This document shows positions 50,105-60,536 of a stretch of DNA of 64,000 bases, in pieces. Every line of letters begins with the position of its first letter. The first letter of the stretch is position 1. Source of the stretch: Candidatus Anammoxibacter sp. (lineage in GTDB: Bacteria; Planctomycetota; Brocadiia; Brocadiales; Anammoxibacteraceae); assembly GCA_021777055.1 (NCBI GenBank), contig JAIQZO010000066.1:22193-86192 (forward strand), read 5' to 3'. The notes beneath the pieces are model-generated. The model saw only the letters and a list, made by a program, of their open reading frames with translations. It made no database searches and had not been told where the DNA came from. Position numbers and translations under genes: made by a program.

Positions 50105-52333
50105 TTACATGGCATCAATAATTGAGTTAAAGGTTGCGCTGGGGCGCAATGCTTTTTCTGCCTTAACGGGATCCGGAAAGAAATATCCGCCGATATCAAC
50201 AGTTTGACCTTGAGCAGCAAGGAGTTCTTCAGCGATACAGGGCTCTTTTTCTTCCAGTTCTTTTGCAACTTTGGTAAAACGAGCCTGCATAGCAGCATCT
50301 TTGTTCTGTGCTGCCAACGCTTGTGCCCAATAAATTGCGAGGTAAAAGGTAGAACCTCTGTTGTCAATTTCATTTACATTACGAGATGGAGATTTTCCAT
50401 TTTCAAGATATTTGGTGATTGCTTCATCAAGCGTCTCCGCTAAAATTGCAGCTTTTTCATTATTGATATTATTGGATATCATCTCCAGGGATGGAACGAT
50501 TGCACAATATTCGCCCAGTGAATCCCATCGCAAATGACCTTCTGTTATGAGCTGTTGATATTGCTTAGGGGCAGAACCACCGGCCCCGGTCTCAAACAGA
50601 CCGCCACCATTCATAAGCGGCACAATTGACAGCATCCTGGCGCTGGTGCCTAGTTCAAGAATCGGGAAAAGGTCCGTAAGGTAATCTCTCAAAACATTGC
50701 CTGTAACTGAGATAGTATCCTCGCCTTTGCGAACTCTTTCCAGAGAAAATTTCATAGCTTCAACCGGTTTCATAATTCTAATATCATAACCGGTGGTGTC
50801 ATATTCCGGTAGGTATCTGTTCACCTTTTTGATAATTTCAGCATCATGACTTCTACTCTGGTCCAGCCAGAAAATCGCCGGTGATCCGGAAGCTTTTACT
50901 CGCGCAACAGTTAACCGTACCAGGTCTTGAACTGGGGCATCTTTTGTCTGGCACATTCTAAAAATATCTCCAATTTCTACACTTTGCTCAATGAGTGTGG
51001 CGCCTGATTCGTCCACAACACTTATCTTTCCCTCACCAGGGGCTTCAAAAGTCTTGTCATGGGAACCATACTCTTCAGCTTTCTGAGCCATCAGTCCGAC
51101 GTTGGCAACGCTTCCCATTGTGGCAGGGTCAAATTGACCATGCTGTTTACAATCTTCAATAATCTCCTTATACATAGTTGCGTAACTACGATCAGGTATC
51201 ATGGCAATACAATCCTGTAGTTTATTATCTTCATTCCACATCTTTCCGCCATCACGAACAATATTTGGCATTGAAGCATCAATAATGACATTGTTAGGCA
51301 CATGCAGGTTGGTAATGCCTTTTTCGGAATCAACCATTGCAAGCGCAGGCCGCTCTTTATAAACATTTGCAATATCTGTTTCAATTTCAGTTTTTTTATC
51401 AGCGGGAAGACGATCGAGTTTCTCTAGAATATCAGCAAGACCGTTGTTAACGTTGCTTCCAATCTTTTTAAGTAGATCGGTGTGTTTGTCAAGAACATCC
51501 TTGTAGAAAACTGAAACACAGTGGCCAAACATGATTGGGTCAGATATTTTCATCATGGTCGCTTTAAGGTGCAAAGATAATAATACACCATCTTTTTTAG
51601 CTGCCTCTATTTGCTCTGCATAAAAGTTGCGTAACGCAGATACATTCATTACACAAGTATCAATGACCTCGCCTGCTAAAAGCGGTATCTTTTCTTTCAG
51701 TACTGTTCTATTGCCATCATTGGCAACAAATTCGATATTTACATCAATCGCTTTTTCCACAGTAATTGATTTTTCACTAGCAAAGAAATCCTTTTCCTCC
51801 ATATGTACTACACGTGTTTTAGACCCAGATTCCGGCCATGGTTTCATCATTTTGTGAGGATTTTTCTGTGCAAACTTCTTTACTGATGCCGCTGCTCTTC
51901 TATCTGAATTACCTTCACGAAGAACAGGATTTACAGCAGATCCAAGGACTTTGGCAAATCTAGCCTGGAGATTCCGTTCGGCATCATTCTTTGGTTCTTC
52001 AGGATAGTCAGGAATATCGTATCCATTTTCTTTCAGCTCTTTGACCGCACTTTGTAATTGAGGAATCGACGCGCTGATATTTGGCAATTTGATTATATTG
52101 GCAGCCGGAGTTTTTGCAAGCTCACCTAATATTGTCAGGTAATCAGGGATTTTTTGCTCTTCAGTAAGTTTTTCGGGAAAGTTTGCGATGATCCTACCAG
52201 CAAGAGATATGTCGCTTGTTTCTACATCAATGTTGGAACCCTTTGTGAAGGCTTTAATGATTGGAAGCAAAGAGTACGTTGCCAAAGCTGGGGATTCATC
52301 AACCTTTGTCCAAGTAATTTTTGTTGTTGTCAT
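50105..52333 (-). CDS. icd: NADP-dependent isocitrate dehydrogenase, monomeric type
   Basis: Converts isocitrate to 2-oxoglutarate and CO2 with NADP in the TCA cycle. The 742-residue length is diagnostic of the monomeric IDH family and unlike the roughly 415-residue dimeric type. Characteristic segments: [20 protein letters not shown] at the N-terminus, [60 protein letters not shown] and [23 protein letters not shown] precedes the ATG by 7 bases. It is a single gene; with mdh at 16.3 kb it is the second TCA enzyme in the window. Confidence 0.95.
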   Translation of the reverse strand: MTTTKITWTKVDESPALATYSLLPIIKAFTKGSNIDVETSDISLAGRIIANFPEKLTEEQKIPDYLTILGELAKTPAANIIKLPNISASIPQLQSAVKELKENGYDIPDYPEEPKNDAERNLQARFAKVLGSAVNPVLREGNSDRRAAASVKKFAQKNPHKMMKPWPESGSKTRVVHMEEKDFFASEKSITVEKAIDVNIEFVANDGNRTVLKEKIPLLAGEVIDTCVMNVSALRNFYAEQIEAAKKDGVLLSLHLKATMMKISDPIMFGHCVSVFYKDVLDKHTDLLKKIGSNVNNGLADILEKLDRLPADKKTEIETDIANVYKERPALAMVDSEKGITNLHVPNNVIIDASMPNIVRDGGKMWNEDNKLQDCIAMIPDRSYATMYKEIIEDCKQHGQFDPATMGSVANVGLMAQKAEEYGSHDKTFEAPGEGKISVVDESGATLIEQSVEIGDIFRMCQTKDAPVQDLVRLTVARVKASGSPAIFWLDQSRSHDAEIIKKVNRYLPEYDTTGYDIRIMKPVEAMKFSLERVRKGEDTISVTGNVLRDYLTDLFPILELGTSARMLSIVPLMNGGGLFETGAGGSAPKQYQQLITEGHLRWDSLGEYCAIVPSLEMISNNINNEKAAILAETLDEAITKYLENGKSPSRNVNEIDNRGSTFYLAIYWAQALAAQNKDAAMQARFTKVAKELEEKEPCIAEELLAAQGQTVDIGGYFFPDPVKAEKALRPSATFNSIIDAM

Positions 52334-52728
52334 ATTTTATCCTTAATTATTCAAAAAAATTCTAAATATTTTTATGAAAATGACAGGTTATACAAGGGAA
52401 ATTTACCCAATTGCCAGATACGGTTTTCTATGTTAGACGAAACAGATTCCTTAGTCCGCAGTTTCTTTCAAAAATCAGCTAAAAACTACATTAACACTTA
52501 TTAAGCCAATTAGTTACGCATGCATGGCGCTTTGCATATTGTAGCTATGTAATAACAAATTTGCAAGCTATATAAACCTTGCATTAGCCGCACAAGTAAA
52601 ATACAATTATTACCATATATATTGACACTGTTCCAAACAGAAATTCACATCCAGCACTTCTACTAGGGACACAATTGGGAGCAAGTCTTTACTGTTAACA
52701 ATACAAAAAATATAAGTTAGAAAAAAGT

Positions 52729-53005
52729 ATGTCAATACCATTGCGAATTGAATACCCAGGAACATTACATCATGTGACGTGGCGCTGGAATGAAAAAAAG
52801 CAATATTTAAGGACGAACAAAGTAGAGAAAAATTCTAGTGATATTTTAAAGATCAATGGAAATCTACAATATCGAAGTATTTAGCTACGTTTTGATATGC
52901 GATCATTTTCACATCCTTTTAAAAACCCACTAGGCAATCTTAGCCAATTTATCAGACATTTTTAACATAACTTATACAGGTCATTTCAATAGAAGGCATG
53001 GGTAA
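52729..53005 (+). pseudogene. Second decayed REP-associated Y1 transposase
   Basis: The first frame gives MSIPLRIEYPGTLHHVTWRW, the standard N-terminus of this family. After a frameshift near 52856 it reads VFSYVLICDHFHILLKNPLG, with the HUH motif HFH, then NLSQFIRHF. After another frameshift it reads NITYTGHFNRRHG and a stop. The C-terminal half is missing. Confidence 0.8.
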
Positions 53006-53236
53006 ATCTATCAGCTAGTAGTAGTCGTAGGTAGTCATGTATTCGTATGGGGTCAAGTCGTATGACGTCCTTTTGAAGTCGCATGGGGTCACCCTATATA
53101 CCTCTGTTCGCCCAGTTCACCTTGAAATAATTCAATGGCTCAGTGAAAGAGGATTGTTTTCTAACTTTAGTTTTTTCAAAAAAATTATTAAAACATTCTT
53201 TTTTGTACATTAGAAAGGGGTTGACCCGGTATGTCT

Positions 53237-53568
53237 TATCAGCGTTGTCCTGTTAGGTATTTGCCTGGCAGATATAGGCGCTAACATCCAGTCACTTTAA
53301 ATGCCTAAATTGCCTAAAATGAGCTATAATTATAGAATCTTATTTATTATTAATCAGCGTTGTCCGGTTAGCCTTTTGCTGTGTGAGAATATTGAATATT
53401 TAAGAACATCTTACAACATAATGACGTAAAAAGTCACCTAAAGTTAATATAACAATGTTTTTATGAATAATAAAGTTCTATCAATTTAGGCATTTTAGCG
53501 GATTTTAGGTAATTTAGGCATTCAATGTTAGCACACGCAAATAGATAACCGGACAATGCTGATGTCTT
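53237..53568. repeat. Large palindromic element with long inverted arms
   Basis: The left arm (53237-53330: TATCAGCGTTGTCCTGTTAG, CGCTAACAT, AATGCCTAAATTGCCTAAAA) is the inverse of the right arm (53477-53568: TTTAGGTAATTTAGGCATTC, AATGTTAGC, AACCGGACAATGCTGATG). The motif ATCAGCGTTGTCCGGTTAG occurs a third time inside (about 53354-53372). There is no coding capacity. It looks like a non-autonomous transposable element or a nested insertion scar. Confidence 0.7.
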
Positions 53569-53685
53569 AACCGCAGTATACATGACTTTTTTTGATCAGT
53601 CTAAACAACTCCATGTTTGTCATGACTAATTTCAGATATTAACGTATAAAAAATTTTAGTATAAAATAGGTGATACAAAAAGATA

Positions 53686-55491
53686 ATGGATAAAAGGATA
53701 CTATATTTACTGCTTTTCATTCTCATATGGTTATCATTAACATTTGCCACTTTTTCTTATGCTCAAGAAGAAATCCAGGACATAAATAGATATATACCAA
53801 CTTACAGAAAATTTATCTTTTGTGGCATCGGCATTATAGTTTGTATCATTGTACTGATTATCTTTGTTTGTAAATTATATTGCAAAAGAAGATATGTGGA
53901 AAAAATTCTTGCTGAAGAAAAGGAGATACTTGATGTAACACTTCGTTCTATTGGAGATGGTGTCATTACTACTGATGCTGCAGGTAAGGTCGTTTTGATA
54001 AACAAAATAGCAGAAGAGATTACTGGGTGGACACAGCCAGAAGCTGTTGGCAGGCATTTAGCAGAGATTTTTCACATCATTAACGAAGAAACACGTCAGG
54101 CCGTTGGGTGCCCGGTTGGTAATGCCAAAAAGAGAAATAAAATAAATAAGACGTTAAATGATACTATATTAATTTCAAAAGATGGGACTGAAAGGTTTAT
54201 TACAAATACAGGTGCACAAATTGTTGATAGCAAAGGTGAAATGTTAGGCACTATCTTAATCTTTAGAGACTTTACAGAAAAGAAGAAAATAGTAGAAGAA
54301 GTTAAGAACATTGCAAAATTTCCTTCAGAGAATCCTTCACCTGTTTTACGCCTAAAAAATGACGGCACTATTATGTATTCAAATCCAGTTGGCCAATTTT
54401 TGCTAAACCAATGGAATTGTTCAATAGGACAATGTGCACCTCTTCATTGGAAGGTTTTAGTAGAAGAGGCAGCATCTTCCAGGCAAATAAAGATAGAGGA
54501 GATAAAATATGATAATAAGGTTTATTCATTTGTTTTGACTCCTGTTGAAGGAACAGATTATGTCAATATTTATGGGAGTGATATTACTGAGCGTTGGAAA
54601 GCTGATGAAGAATTAAAGAGACACCATAATCACCTTGAAGACCTTGTAGAGGAACGTACCTCTGAAATAGTGGCAATAAACAAAAAACTTATGCAGGAAA
54701 TTGAAGATCGTAAAAAGGTCGAGCATGAACTTAACGAGCAGCGTGTATTGACTATCCGTTCTGACCATTTGAGATCTCTGGGTGAGATGGCAACTGGAAT
54801 TGCACATGAGCTTAATCAACCTATTGCAGGTGTAAGAGCTTTTGCTGAGCATATCCTGTTAGGAATTAAAAGAGGATGGGATTTAACAGATGAGAAAGTA
54901 CTGGGAAAGTTAGAGAACATTGTTAAACAGACCGAAAGGATGACACATATTATAGAACATATACGCCTTTTTGCAAGGGAGGCAAACAAACCTGAGGTCC
55001 AATCTGTTTGTGTAAATGACGTATTAAAAAGCACCATTGGTATGATATGCACTCAACTGGAATCCAGAGGTATTATGCTTAAATATGATCTAATGGACTG
55101 CCTACCTTCTGTTTATGCAAATCCTTTCTCTCTTGAGGAGGTATTTCTTAATATTCTTATAAATGCACGTGATGCCTGTGAAGAAAGGTTAAAGGAAAAA
55201 CCTGCTTTGGAAAATTCTTGGATTCTTATACGTACGTCAATAAATGAAGAAGGACTCGGCGATCACATAAAGATAGAAATAATAGATAATGGCACCGGTA
55301 TCCAGTTCGACATCCTCTTAAAGGTATTTGAACCCTTTTTCACAACAAAGCGGGCTAGCGAGAAAGGTACTGGGCTCGGGTTATCAATCTCTAAAGCAAT
55401 AGTAGAACAATTTGAAGGTAAAATTGATATAATCTCTAAACCTGACAATGGGACAACAGTATCTATCTTATTACCTGTTGGAGAAATGTAA
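53686..55491 (+). CDS. PAS-domain sensor histidine kinase
   Basis: Membrane-attached kinase, 601 residues. A signal/transmembrane helix (about 5-26) and a second helix (about 46-66, FCGIGIIVCIIVLIIFVCKL) precede a PAS domain (about 85-195; SIGDGVITTDAAGKVVLINK, GWTQPEAVGRHLAEIF) and a weaker second PAS (about 215-305). A coiled linker and the phosphoacceptor helix (GEMATGIAHELNQPIAGVRA, His near 372) follow. The HATPase domain has NILINARDAC, DNGTGI and GTGLGLSISKAIVEQF. The EMATGIAHELNQPI form belongs to the DctB/NtrB-like group. A response regulator follows after 140 bp, so they likely form a pair. Confidence 0.9.
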   Translation: MDKRILYLLLFILIWLSLTFATFSYAQEEIQDINRYIPTYRKFIFCGIGIIVCIIVLIIFVCKLYCKRRYVEKILAEEKEILDVTLRSIGDGVITTDAAGKVVLINKIAEEITGWTQPEAVGRHLAEIFHIINEETRQAVGCPVGNAKKRNKINKTLNDTILISKDGTERFITNTGAQIVDSKGEMLGTILIFRDFTEKKKIVEEVKNIAKFPSENPSPVLRLKNDGTIMYSNPVGQFLLNQWNCSIGQCAPLHWKVLVEEAASSRQIKIEEIKYDNKVYSFVLTPVEGTDYVNIYGSDITERWKADEELKRHHNHLEDLVEERTSEIVAINKKLMQEIEDRKKVEHELNEQRVLTIRSDHLRSLGEMATGIAHELNQPIAGVRAFAEHILLGIKRGWDLTDEKVLGKLENIVKQTERMTHIIEHIRLFAREANKPEVQSVCVNDVLKSTIGMICTQLESRGIMLKYDLMDCLPSVYANPFSLEEVFLNILINARDACEERLKEKPALENSWILIRTSINEEGLGDHIKIEIIDNGTGIQFDILLKVFEPFFTTKRASEKGTGLGLSISKAIVEQFEGKIDIISKPDNGTTVSILLPVGEM

Positions 55492-55632
55492 CTTAATATT
55501 ATGCGCATATACCAGTAATTATAGGTAGTCGCGGAAATTCAGATTTAAGATAGATGTTTTGAAAATCATTACGTAAGTTATGTAATCTAACAGTTACAGC
55601 TGCTTTTTACACTTTATTTAGTATAAGTAAAG

Positions 55633-57036
55633 ATGGAAAATAAACTAAAAATTCTTCTGGTAGATGATGAAAAGGTCATTCATGAATCAATAGGTGATTA
55701 TATTAGAGATTCAAACCATAGTGTAGTTCATACATATGACGGAAATAATGCACTAAAGATGGTTGGGGAGAGTGATTTTGACCTTATACTTGTTGATGTT
55801 CGTATGCCAGGCATGGATGGCCTTGCTTTGTTAGCCTCAATTCGAAAAATAAAACATGAAATACCTGTAGTAATTATAACTGGGCATGGAAGTTTAGATA
55901 TAGCAATAGAGGCACTTAGAAACGGTGCTGATAACTTTCTTAAAAAGCCCATAAAACTACTGGAACTTGACCTTGTAATAGAAAAGGCGGTTCAGATTAA
56001 GAAACTAATGATGGATAGGCAGCGATTGCAAGGGAATATACGAGGAATACAATCAGCAGAATACCTTAGATCAGGAAGCTGCAGGCTTGTTGGTACAAGC
56101 CAGGAGACGCAAAAAGTACGTGAACTGGTGCGTCATGTAGTGGAGAATGGTTTTGAGACAATACTTATTACAGGTGAAACAGGAACTGGAAAAGAGGTGG
56201 TAGCAAAAGAGATTCATTTTAAATTATTTACAGAGGAGAGTCCGTTTATAGCTGTGTGTTCTCCCGCCATGCCGGAAAGCCTTGTTGAAAGTGAACTCTT
56301 TGGACACGTAAAGGGTTCATTTACAGGTTCAACAGAAGATAAGCCAGGATATTTTGAACAGGCAGATGGTGGTACGCTTTTTCTTGATGAAATAGGTGAC
56401 CTTTCACTTTCAGTACAAGCGAAGCTTTTGCGTGTATTGGAAACAAGGACATTCAGAAGGATAGGAAGTTCAAAGGAGATTATGGTAAACGTGAAAATTA
56501 TTGCGGCTACAAACTCGCATCTTAAACAGCTTATCAGAGAAGGCCGGTTCAGGCAGGATCTCTTTTACAGGTTGAATATTTTTCCAATTCATTTACTTCC
56601 TTTGCGGAAGCGGAAGAAAGATATTATCCCAATTGCGGAACATTTTCTTTTTGTGTGCTCTAGATCTATGGGACTACGGTCAGAAGGGTTTTCTCCTGAG
56701 GCTAAAGAATTGTTATTAAGATATAATTATCCAGGCAATGTTAGGGAGCTAAAAAATATTGTGGAACGATCAGTTATGATTAGTCGTTCAAATATAATTA
56801 AAACCCAACACCTGAATCTTCAAGATTTTTCCGACCTAAATGAAGATGGGAATTACAGCGTAACAGAAACACCAGATCCTTTATATGATAAAAATGTAAA
56901 TAACAAAAATATACAGGAACGCGAACTGATTCTAAAGACGTTAGAAACGGTCAAGTGGAATCGCAGACAGGCTGCAAAAAAGCTTGGTATTCCTTATTCA
57001 ACATTCAATTACAAACTTCTGAAATACAGTATTTGA
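55633..57036 (+). CDS. NtrC-family sigma-54-dependent response regulator
   Basis: A 467-residue transcription activator. Receiver domain (about 5-115) with phospho-acceptor Asp in DLILVDVRMPGMDG and Lys in NFLKKPI. AAA+ domain (about 150-375) with Walker A GETGTGKE, the sigma-54 contact loop GSFTGS (canonical GAFTGA), Walker B GGTLFLDEIGDL, and the arginine-finger region FRQDLFYRLNIFPIHLLPLR. C-terminal Fis-type helix-turn-helix (NRRQAAKKLGIPYSTFNYKL). Both Ala of GAFTGA are Ser, while the essential F-T-G core is kept. It is probably phosphorylated by the upstream PAS kinase. The sigma-54 promoter at 48490 is one candidate target. Confidence 0.92.
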   Translation: MENKLKILLVDDEKVIHESIGDYIRDSNHSVVHTYDGNNALKMVGESDFDLILVDVRMPGMDGLALLASIRKIKHEIPVVIITGHGSLDIAIEALRNGADNFLKKPIKLLELDLVIEKAVQIKKLMMDRQRLQGNIRGIQSAEYLRSGSCRLVGTSQETQKVRELVRHVVENGFETILITGETGTGKEVVAKEIHFKLFTEESPFIAVCSPAMPESLVESELFGHVKGSFTGSTEDKPGYFEQADGGTLFLDEIGDLSLSVQAKLLRVLETRTFRRIGSSKEIMVNVKIIAATNSHLKQLIREGRFRQDLFYRLNIFPIHLLPLRKRKKDIIPIAEHFLFVCSRSMGLRSEGFSPEAKELLLRYNYPGNVRELKNIVERSVMISRSNIIKTQHLNLQDFSDLNEDGNYSVTETPDPLYDKNVNNKNIQERELILKTLETVKWNRRQAAKKLGIPYSTFNYKLLKYSI

Positions 57037-57414
57037 TATAATATTAGTAACATTTGCTAATAACATTTACTAGTAACATTAATACCCTCGTAAATCAACT
57101 ATTCTTACTATCCATCATAACCCATTGACATTATTGACTTTTCTATTTTTTTCTTTTCTGGCGTCGGATTTGCAAGAGTTTTTAAAACACACCGTATAGA
57201 AATAACCTCCAAGTGATTGACAGGTAAGAAAAAGTAGCATGATAGGCACAACAAAACAGAGAAGGTCGTGTATTCGGATATATAGATAAAAAGAAAAAAA
57301 CATTAAAATCTATTGGAATGGAACAAAATTTTCGCAGCAATAATTAAAGAAAACTTAGCCACCGTCTTGTGTATGAAAAATTGGAAAACATTTAAAGAAA
57401 GGAAAATTGTGATT
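57037..57414. other. Intergenic region before the peroxidase gene
   Basis: About 380 bp. Short repeated phrases GTAACATTTGCTAATAACATTT / TAGTAACATTAAT lie right after the regulator stop. No convincing sigma-54 motif was found before the peroxidase gene. Confidence 0.3.
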
Positions 57415-58755
57415 ATGATAAAAAAAATTAGATTCTTATTTTTTTCAGGGTTAATTATATCAGCTTTTAATGTCTATGCTTTTGATTTGGATTTACCTCA
57501 AGCAGTAATTGATGAAGATTATTACGAAAACGACAGTCAGGATTCAAAAAAAATCGAATTGGGTCAATTTCTTTTTTTTGACAAGATATTAAGCGGAAAT
57601 CAAAACATTTCATGCGGGACTTGCCACCATCCTTTAATGGACACCGGTGACGGATTATCTCTTCCAATTGGTGAAGGAGGGCAAGGTTTAGGTATTACAA
57701 GAAATACCGGGACTGGTAATGATGCCATTACAGAAAGAGTACCTCGAAATTCTCCGAATCTCTTTAATTTAGGTGCAAAAGAATTTTCAAAAATGTTTTA
57801 TGACGGGCGAGCGGAGGTTGACGATGAAAGCCCCAGTGGATTTAGATCTCCGGCAGGGGATGATTTACCATTAATCCTTGACAATGTTTTAGCTGTCCAA
57901 GCAATGTTTCCTGTTACTTCAGGAGCAGAAATGGCAGGACAGAAAGGTGAAAATATACAAGCTGATTTGGCAGCTGATGGTGATTTAGTTGGTGTCTGGG
58001 AGTTTATTGCTGAAAAGCTCCGCAATATACCGGAATACGTAAATCTTTTTCAAGAAGTTTTTAATGTTTCTCAGTCTGAAATCTCTTATGCACATGCCGC
58101 GAATGCAATAGCTGCATTTGAAGCAGCAACATGGAGGTCAGATTTTTCGCCATTTGATCAATTCTTAAGAGGTGATAGATCTGCTATATCCAGAAAAGCG
58201 AAAAGAGGCATGAGGCTATTTTATAATAAAGCTAATTGTGGCGGATGTCATAGTGGCAAATTTCAGACAGATCACGATTTTCATGCAATTGCTATGCCGC
58301 AGATCGGTCCGGGAAAAGGCGACGGTATTGATGGGAATGAAGACTTTGGAAGAGAAAGGGTTACCGGCGATAAAGATGACCGTTGCAAATTCAGAACACC
58401 TTCTTTACGTAATGTATATTTGACTGGCCCCTGGGGGCATGACGGCGCTTTTAATACAATAGAGGCAATAGTACGGCATCATCTTGATCCTGTATTATCA
58501 CTTAATGACTATGATACTTCACAAGCCGTGCTACCATCAAGATCAGATTTAAATGAAATTGATTTCATTGCTTTTAATAACAATGGGATGAGAGATCAGA
58601 TTGCATCTGTTAACGAATTAGGAAGTACTGAGCTGTCTGATTCTGAAGTATCCGATCTTTTAGACTTTTTACGAACTTTGACTGGTACAAACTCTTTAGA
58701 TTTAAGAAAAGATGTTCCGCAAAGAGTTCCTAGCGGACTACCAGTTTTTGATTAA
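57415..58755 (+). CDS. Diheme cytochrome c peroxidase / MauG family protein
   Basis: Periplasmic diheme protein, about 446 residues. The ATG at 57415 opens a signal peptide (IRFLFFSGLIISAFNVYAFD) with GAAAGGAAAA upstream. An earlier in-frame ATG at 57313 would precede the signal by 34 residues. Two c-heme sites are present: CGTCHHP (about residue 65) and CGGCHSG (about 278). Other family segments: ELGQFLFFDKILSGNQNISC, LFNLGAKEFSKMFYDGRAEV and FRTPSLRNVYLTGPWGHDGA. Members reduce hydrogen peroxide or oxidise protein side chains; the sequence does not decide between them. Confidence 0.88.
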   Translation: MIKKIRFLFFSGLIISAFNVYAFDLDLPQAVIDEDYYENDSQDSKKIELGQFLFFDKILSGNQNISCGTCHHPLMDTGDGLSLPIGEGGQGLGITRNTGTGNDAITERVPRNSPNLFNLGAKEFSKMFYDGRAEVDDESPSGFRSPAGDDLPLILDNVLAVQAMFPVTSGAEMAGQKGENIQADLAADGDLVGVWEFIAEKLRNIPEYVNLFQEVFNVSQSEISYAHAANAIAAFEAATWRSDFSPFDQFLRGDRSAISRKAKRGMRLFYNKANCGGCHSGKFQTDHDFHAIAMPQIGPGKGDGIDGNEDFGRERVTGDKDDRCKFRTPSLRNVYLTGPWGHDGAFNTIEAIVRHHLDPVLSLNDYDTSQAVLPSRSDLNEIDFIAFNNNGMRDQIASVNELGSTELSDSEVSDLLDFLRTLTGTNSLDLRKDVPQRVPSGLPVFD

Positions 58756-58909
58756 CATATGCGTTAAACGAAGGGCAATTCTTTACAGGCTGTCCGAGAA
58801 AGGTATTTCGACTAGATTTCGAGTCATAAGCCGTTTAATATCATCACCGAGATTTTGCGATTTTACATTCACGGACAACCTGTTTAATCTTATCAACAAA
58901 ATGGAACGT

Positions 58910-59854
58910 CTAATTGATGTCCATATACTTACCATTAGGTTGGTTTTTACTTGATTTAATTATTTCAGATACTGTTTTGACACGTAAAATCCGTTCCGGG
59001 CTGGGAGGGTGGCTACGAAAGAAACTTTTTGACCTGGTTTCAGGTAATTCAAATACAAATCGTCTCCAAAGTCCTATCCCTTTTTCAATATCATAACCTG
59101 CTTTTTGTGCGTAGATCAGACCTAAATAATCAGCTTCCCTCTCATTGTCCCTTCCATAGGGTGCATACAAAGATTTGAATGTAAGAGGGGCAAATGGCCC
59201 AGTGAGTATTCCAGCTAACCCACACAATGTGCCTATGCTTATACTTTTTGATATATGGTGTGCTATAAGATGGGCAAATTCATGTCCCATAACAACGGCC
59301 AATTCATCATCATTTTCTAGAAAATGAACCATTCCTGTTGTAAACTCCACTTTATTCATTTTAGCATATGCATTAATAGCTCCTGTCTCTTCGACATGAA
59401 TTCTAATGTATGGCATCTCTTTTGGAATAACTTTAAAAAGCTGTCTGTTTCCGTTCCTCGCTATAACTATTTCCGTATATTTATTCGTAACATATTTTAC
59501 ATGATCAAGATCTTTGACTTCTTTTCCATCTATCTCCGTTATAAGATCACCTGGTTTAATTCCGGCTAAACTTGCAACGAAATTATCAATTACACCAATT
59601 ATTACATATCCTTCCTCCGAAGTAAGATTATAATATTTTGCGATATCTTCTGAATTTTCAATTACTAATGCCCCGATTATACCGCTTTTTTTTATTGTAT
59701 CATCCGGTAAGACTTTAAGAATATTAAAACCAACCTTCCATGTCCTTACCCAATCATCAATATATAACCTTGTAGCTTCAAGCTTAATCTCATCCTCCAA
59801 TTTTTTTAGTTCAACTAAAGAGATTGGTGGACCAATATTTGCACACCCAAACAC
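58910..59854 (-). CDS. M48-family metallopeptidase with PDZ domain, probable lipoprotein
   Basis: Zinc protease with HEFAH in VVMGHEFAHLIAHH and the downstream Glu in READYLGLIYAQKAG. A PDZ-like domain lies in the N-terminal half (VASLAGIKPGDLITEIDGKE). The in-frame upstream sequence encodes IRKLIPLTFLLIFVFGC, a lipoprotein signal with Cys directly before ANIG, so translation must start upstream of the GTG at 59854. No ATG, GTG or TTG is in that frame; the only candidates are an ATT at 59902 (GAGGG nearby) or an ATG at 59913 if one G is missing from the GGG at 59907-59909. Likely an envelope quality-control protease of the BepA/LoiP kind. Confidence 0.82.
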   Translation of the reverse strand: MFGCANIGPPISLVELKKLEDEIKLEATRLYIDDWVRTWKVGFNILKVLPDDTIKKSGIIGALVIENSEDIAKYYNLTSEEGYVIIGVIDNFVASLAGIKPGDLITEIDGKEVKDLDHVKYVTNKYTEIVIARNGNRQLFKVIPKEMPYIRIHVEETGAINAYAKMNKVEFTTGMVHFLENDDELAVVMGHEFAHLIAHHISKSISIGTLCGLAGILTGPFAPLTFKSLYAPYGRDNEREADYLGLIYAQKAGYDIEKGIGLWRRFVFELPETRSKSFFRSHPPSPERILRVKTVSEIIKSSKNQPNGKYMDIN

Positions 59855-59913
59855 AAATATAAGAAGAAAAGTTAAAGGTATTAATTTTCTAATAAAAATA
59901 ATAGTGCCCTCAT

Positions 59914-60536
59914 TTTATGTTGAAATTACTTTAAATTGTTATCTAGTATTTGATACCAATTCACCTCTAAAGTCAACCTACAATAATTTTACATGTCATT
60001 CATCATTTCCCGGCAAATGGGATTGCCATTAGAGATAGAATAAATAGGAGAGAACATGTTGAGTGAAAAAAGTTTTGCAGAATTGACAGAAATATATTAC
60101 CAAAAAAACCAGATAAGAAGTGGCAACATTTATCTAACTACATAAGTACAAATCTATAAAAAATGTAACAAGAGAAAATATAGAATTTATAAGAGAAAGG
60201 GGGGGGGACTGCAATCAGATAAATACCAATGGACTTACTATATAGATTAAAGGGCTATCAATCAAAAACAATTGGTTTAATGTTTGGAATTGATTGAATA
60301 GATTATAGTAAAGTAAGTGAAGTAAGCGATAAAGAGGGAAAATATTTAGATGTAATTATATGTAAAAAGACAATTAAACTTATAATGAGTATTGAAAGAG
60401 AATAGTCAATATAAAGTATGACTTTAAACGTAGTCAAGCTTTTATGGTGCCGAACTAAATTTAAGTTTTCAATAAAAAGTGGCATCTTTTCTTCGACAGC
60501 AAGCCAAGGATTAACCGACCATTTTATAACCACACC
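59914..60536. other. Intergenic region with transposase remnant
   Basis: No intact gene. It contains the C-terminal remnant listed separately and a run of nine G at about 60200, unusual in this AT-rich DNA. A 76-codon minus-strand frame at 60303-60533 has no recognisable features and overlaps the remnant. Confidence 0.4.
60231..60405 (+). pseudogene. C-terminal remnant of a third REP-type transposase
   Basis: Reads DLLYRLKGYQSKTIGLMFGI, then D-TGA-ID-YSKVSEVS, and ends in a stop near 60404. Extended members of the REP transposase family end in a DnaA-like helix-turn-helix of this pattern (GxxxxxIGxxFGxxYSxVS). The catalytic domain is not recognisable upstream. Confidence 0.45.

Noticed and set aside
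57181..57300. Sigma-54 promoter before the diheme peroxidase (near TAGGCACAACAAAAC)
   Set aside because: It lacks the GC element at -12 and has the wrong spacing; only the site at 48490 meets the consensus.
60303..60533. 76-codon open frame on the minus strand
   Set aside because: No ribosome site, no recognisable family, and it overlaps the better-supported transposase C-terminal remnant on the other strand.
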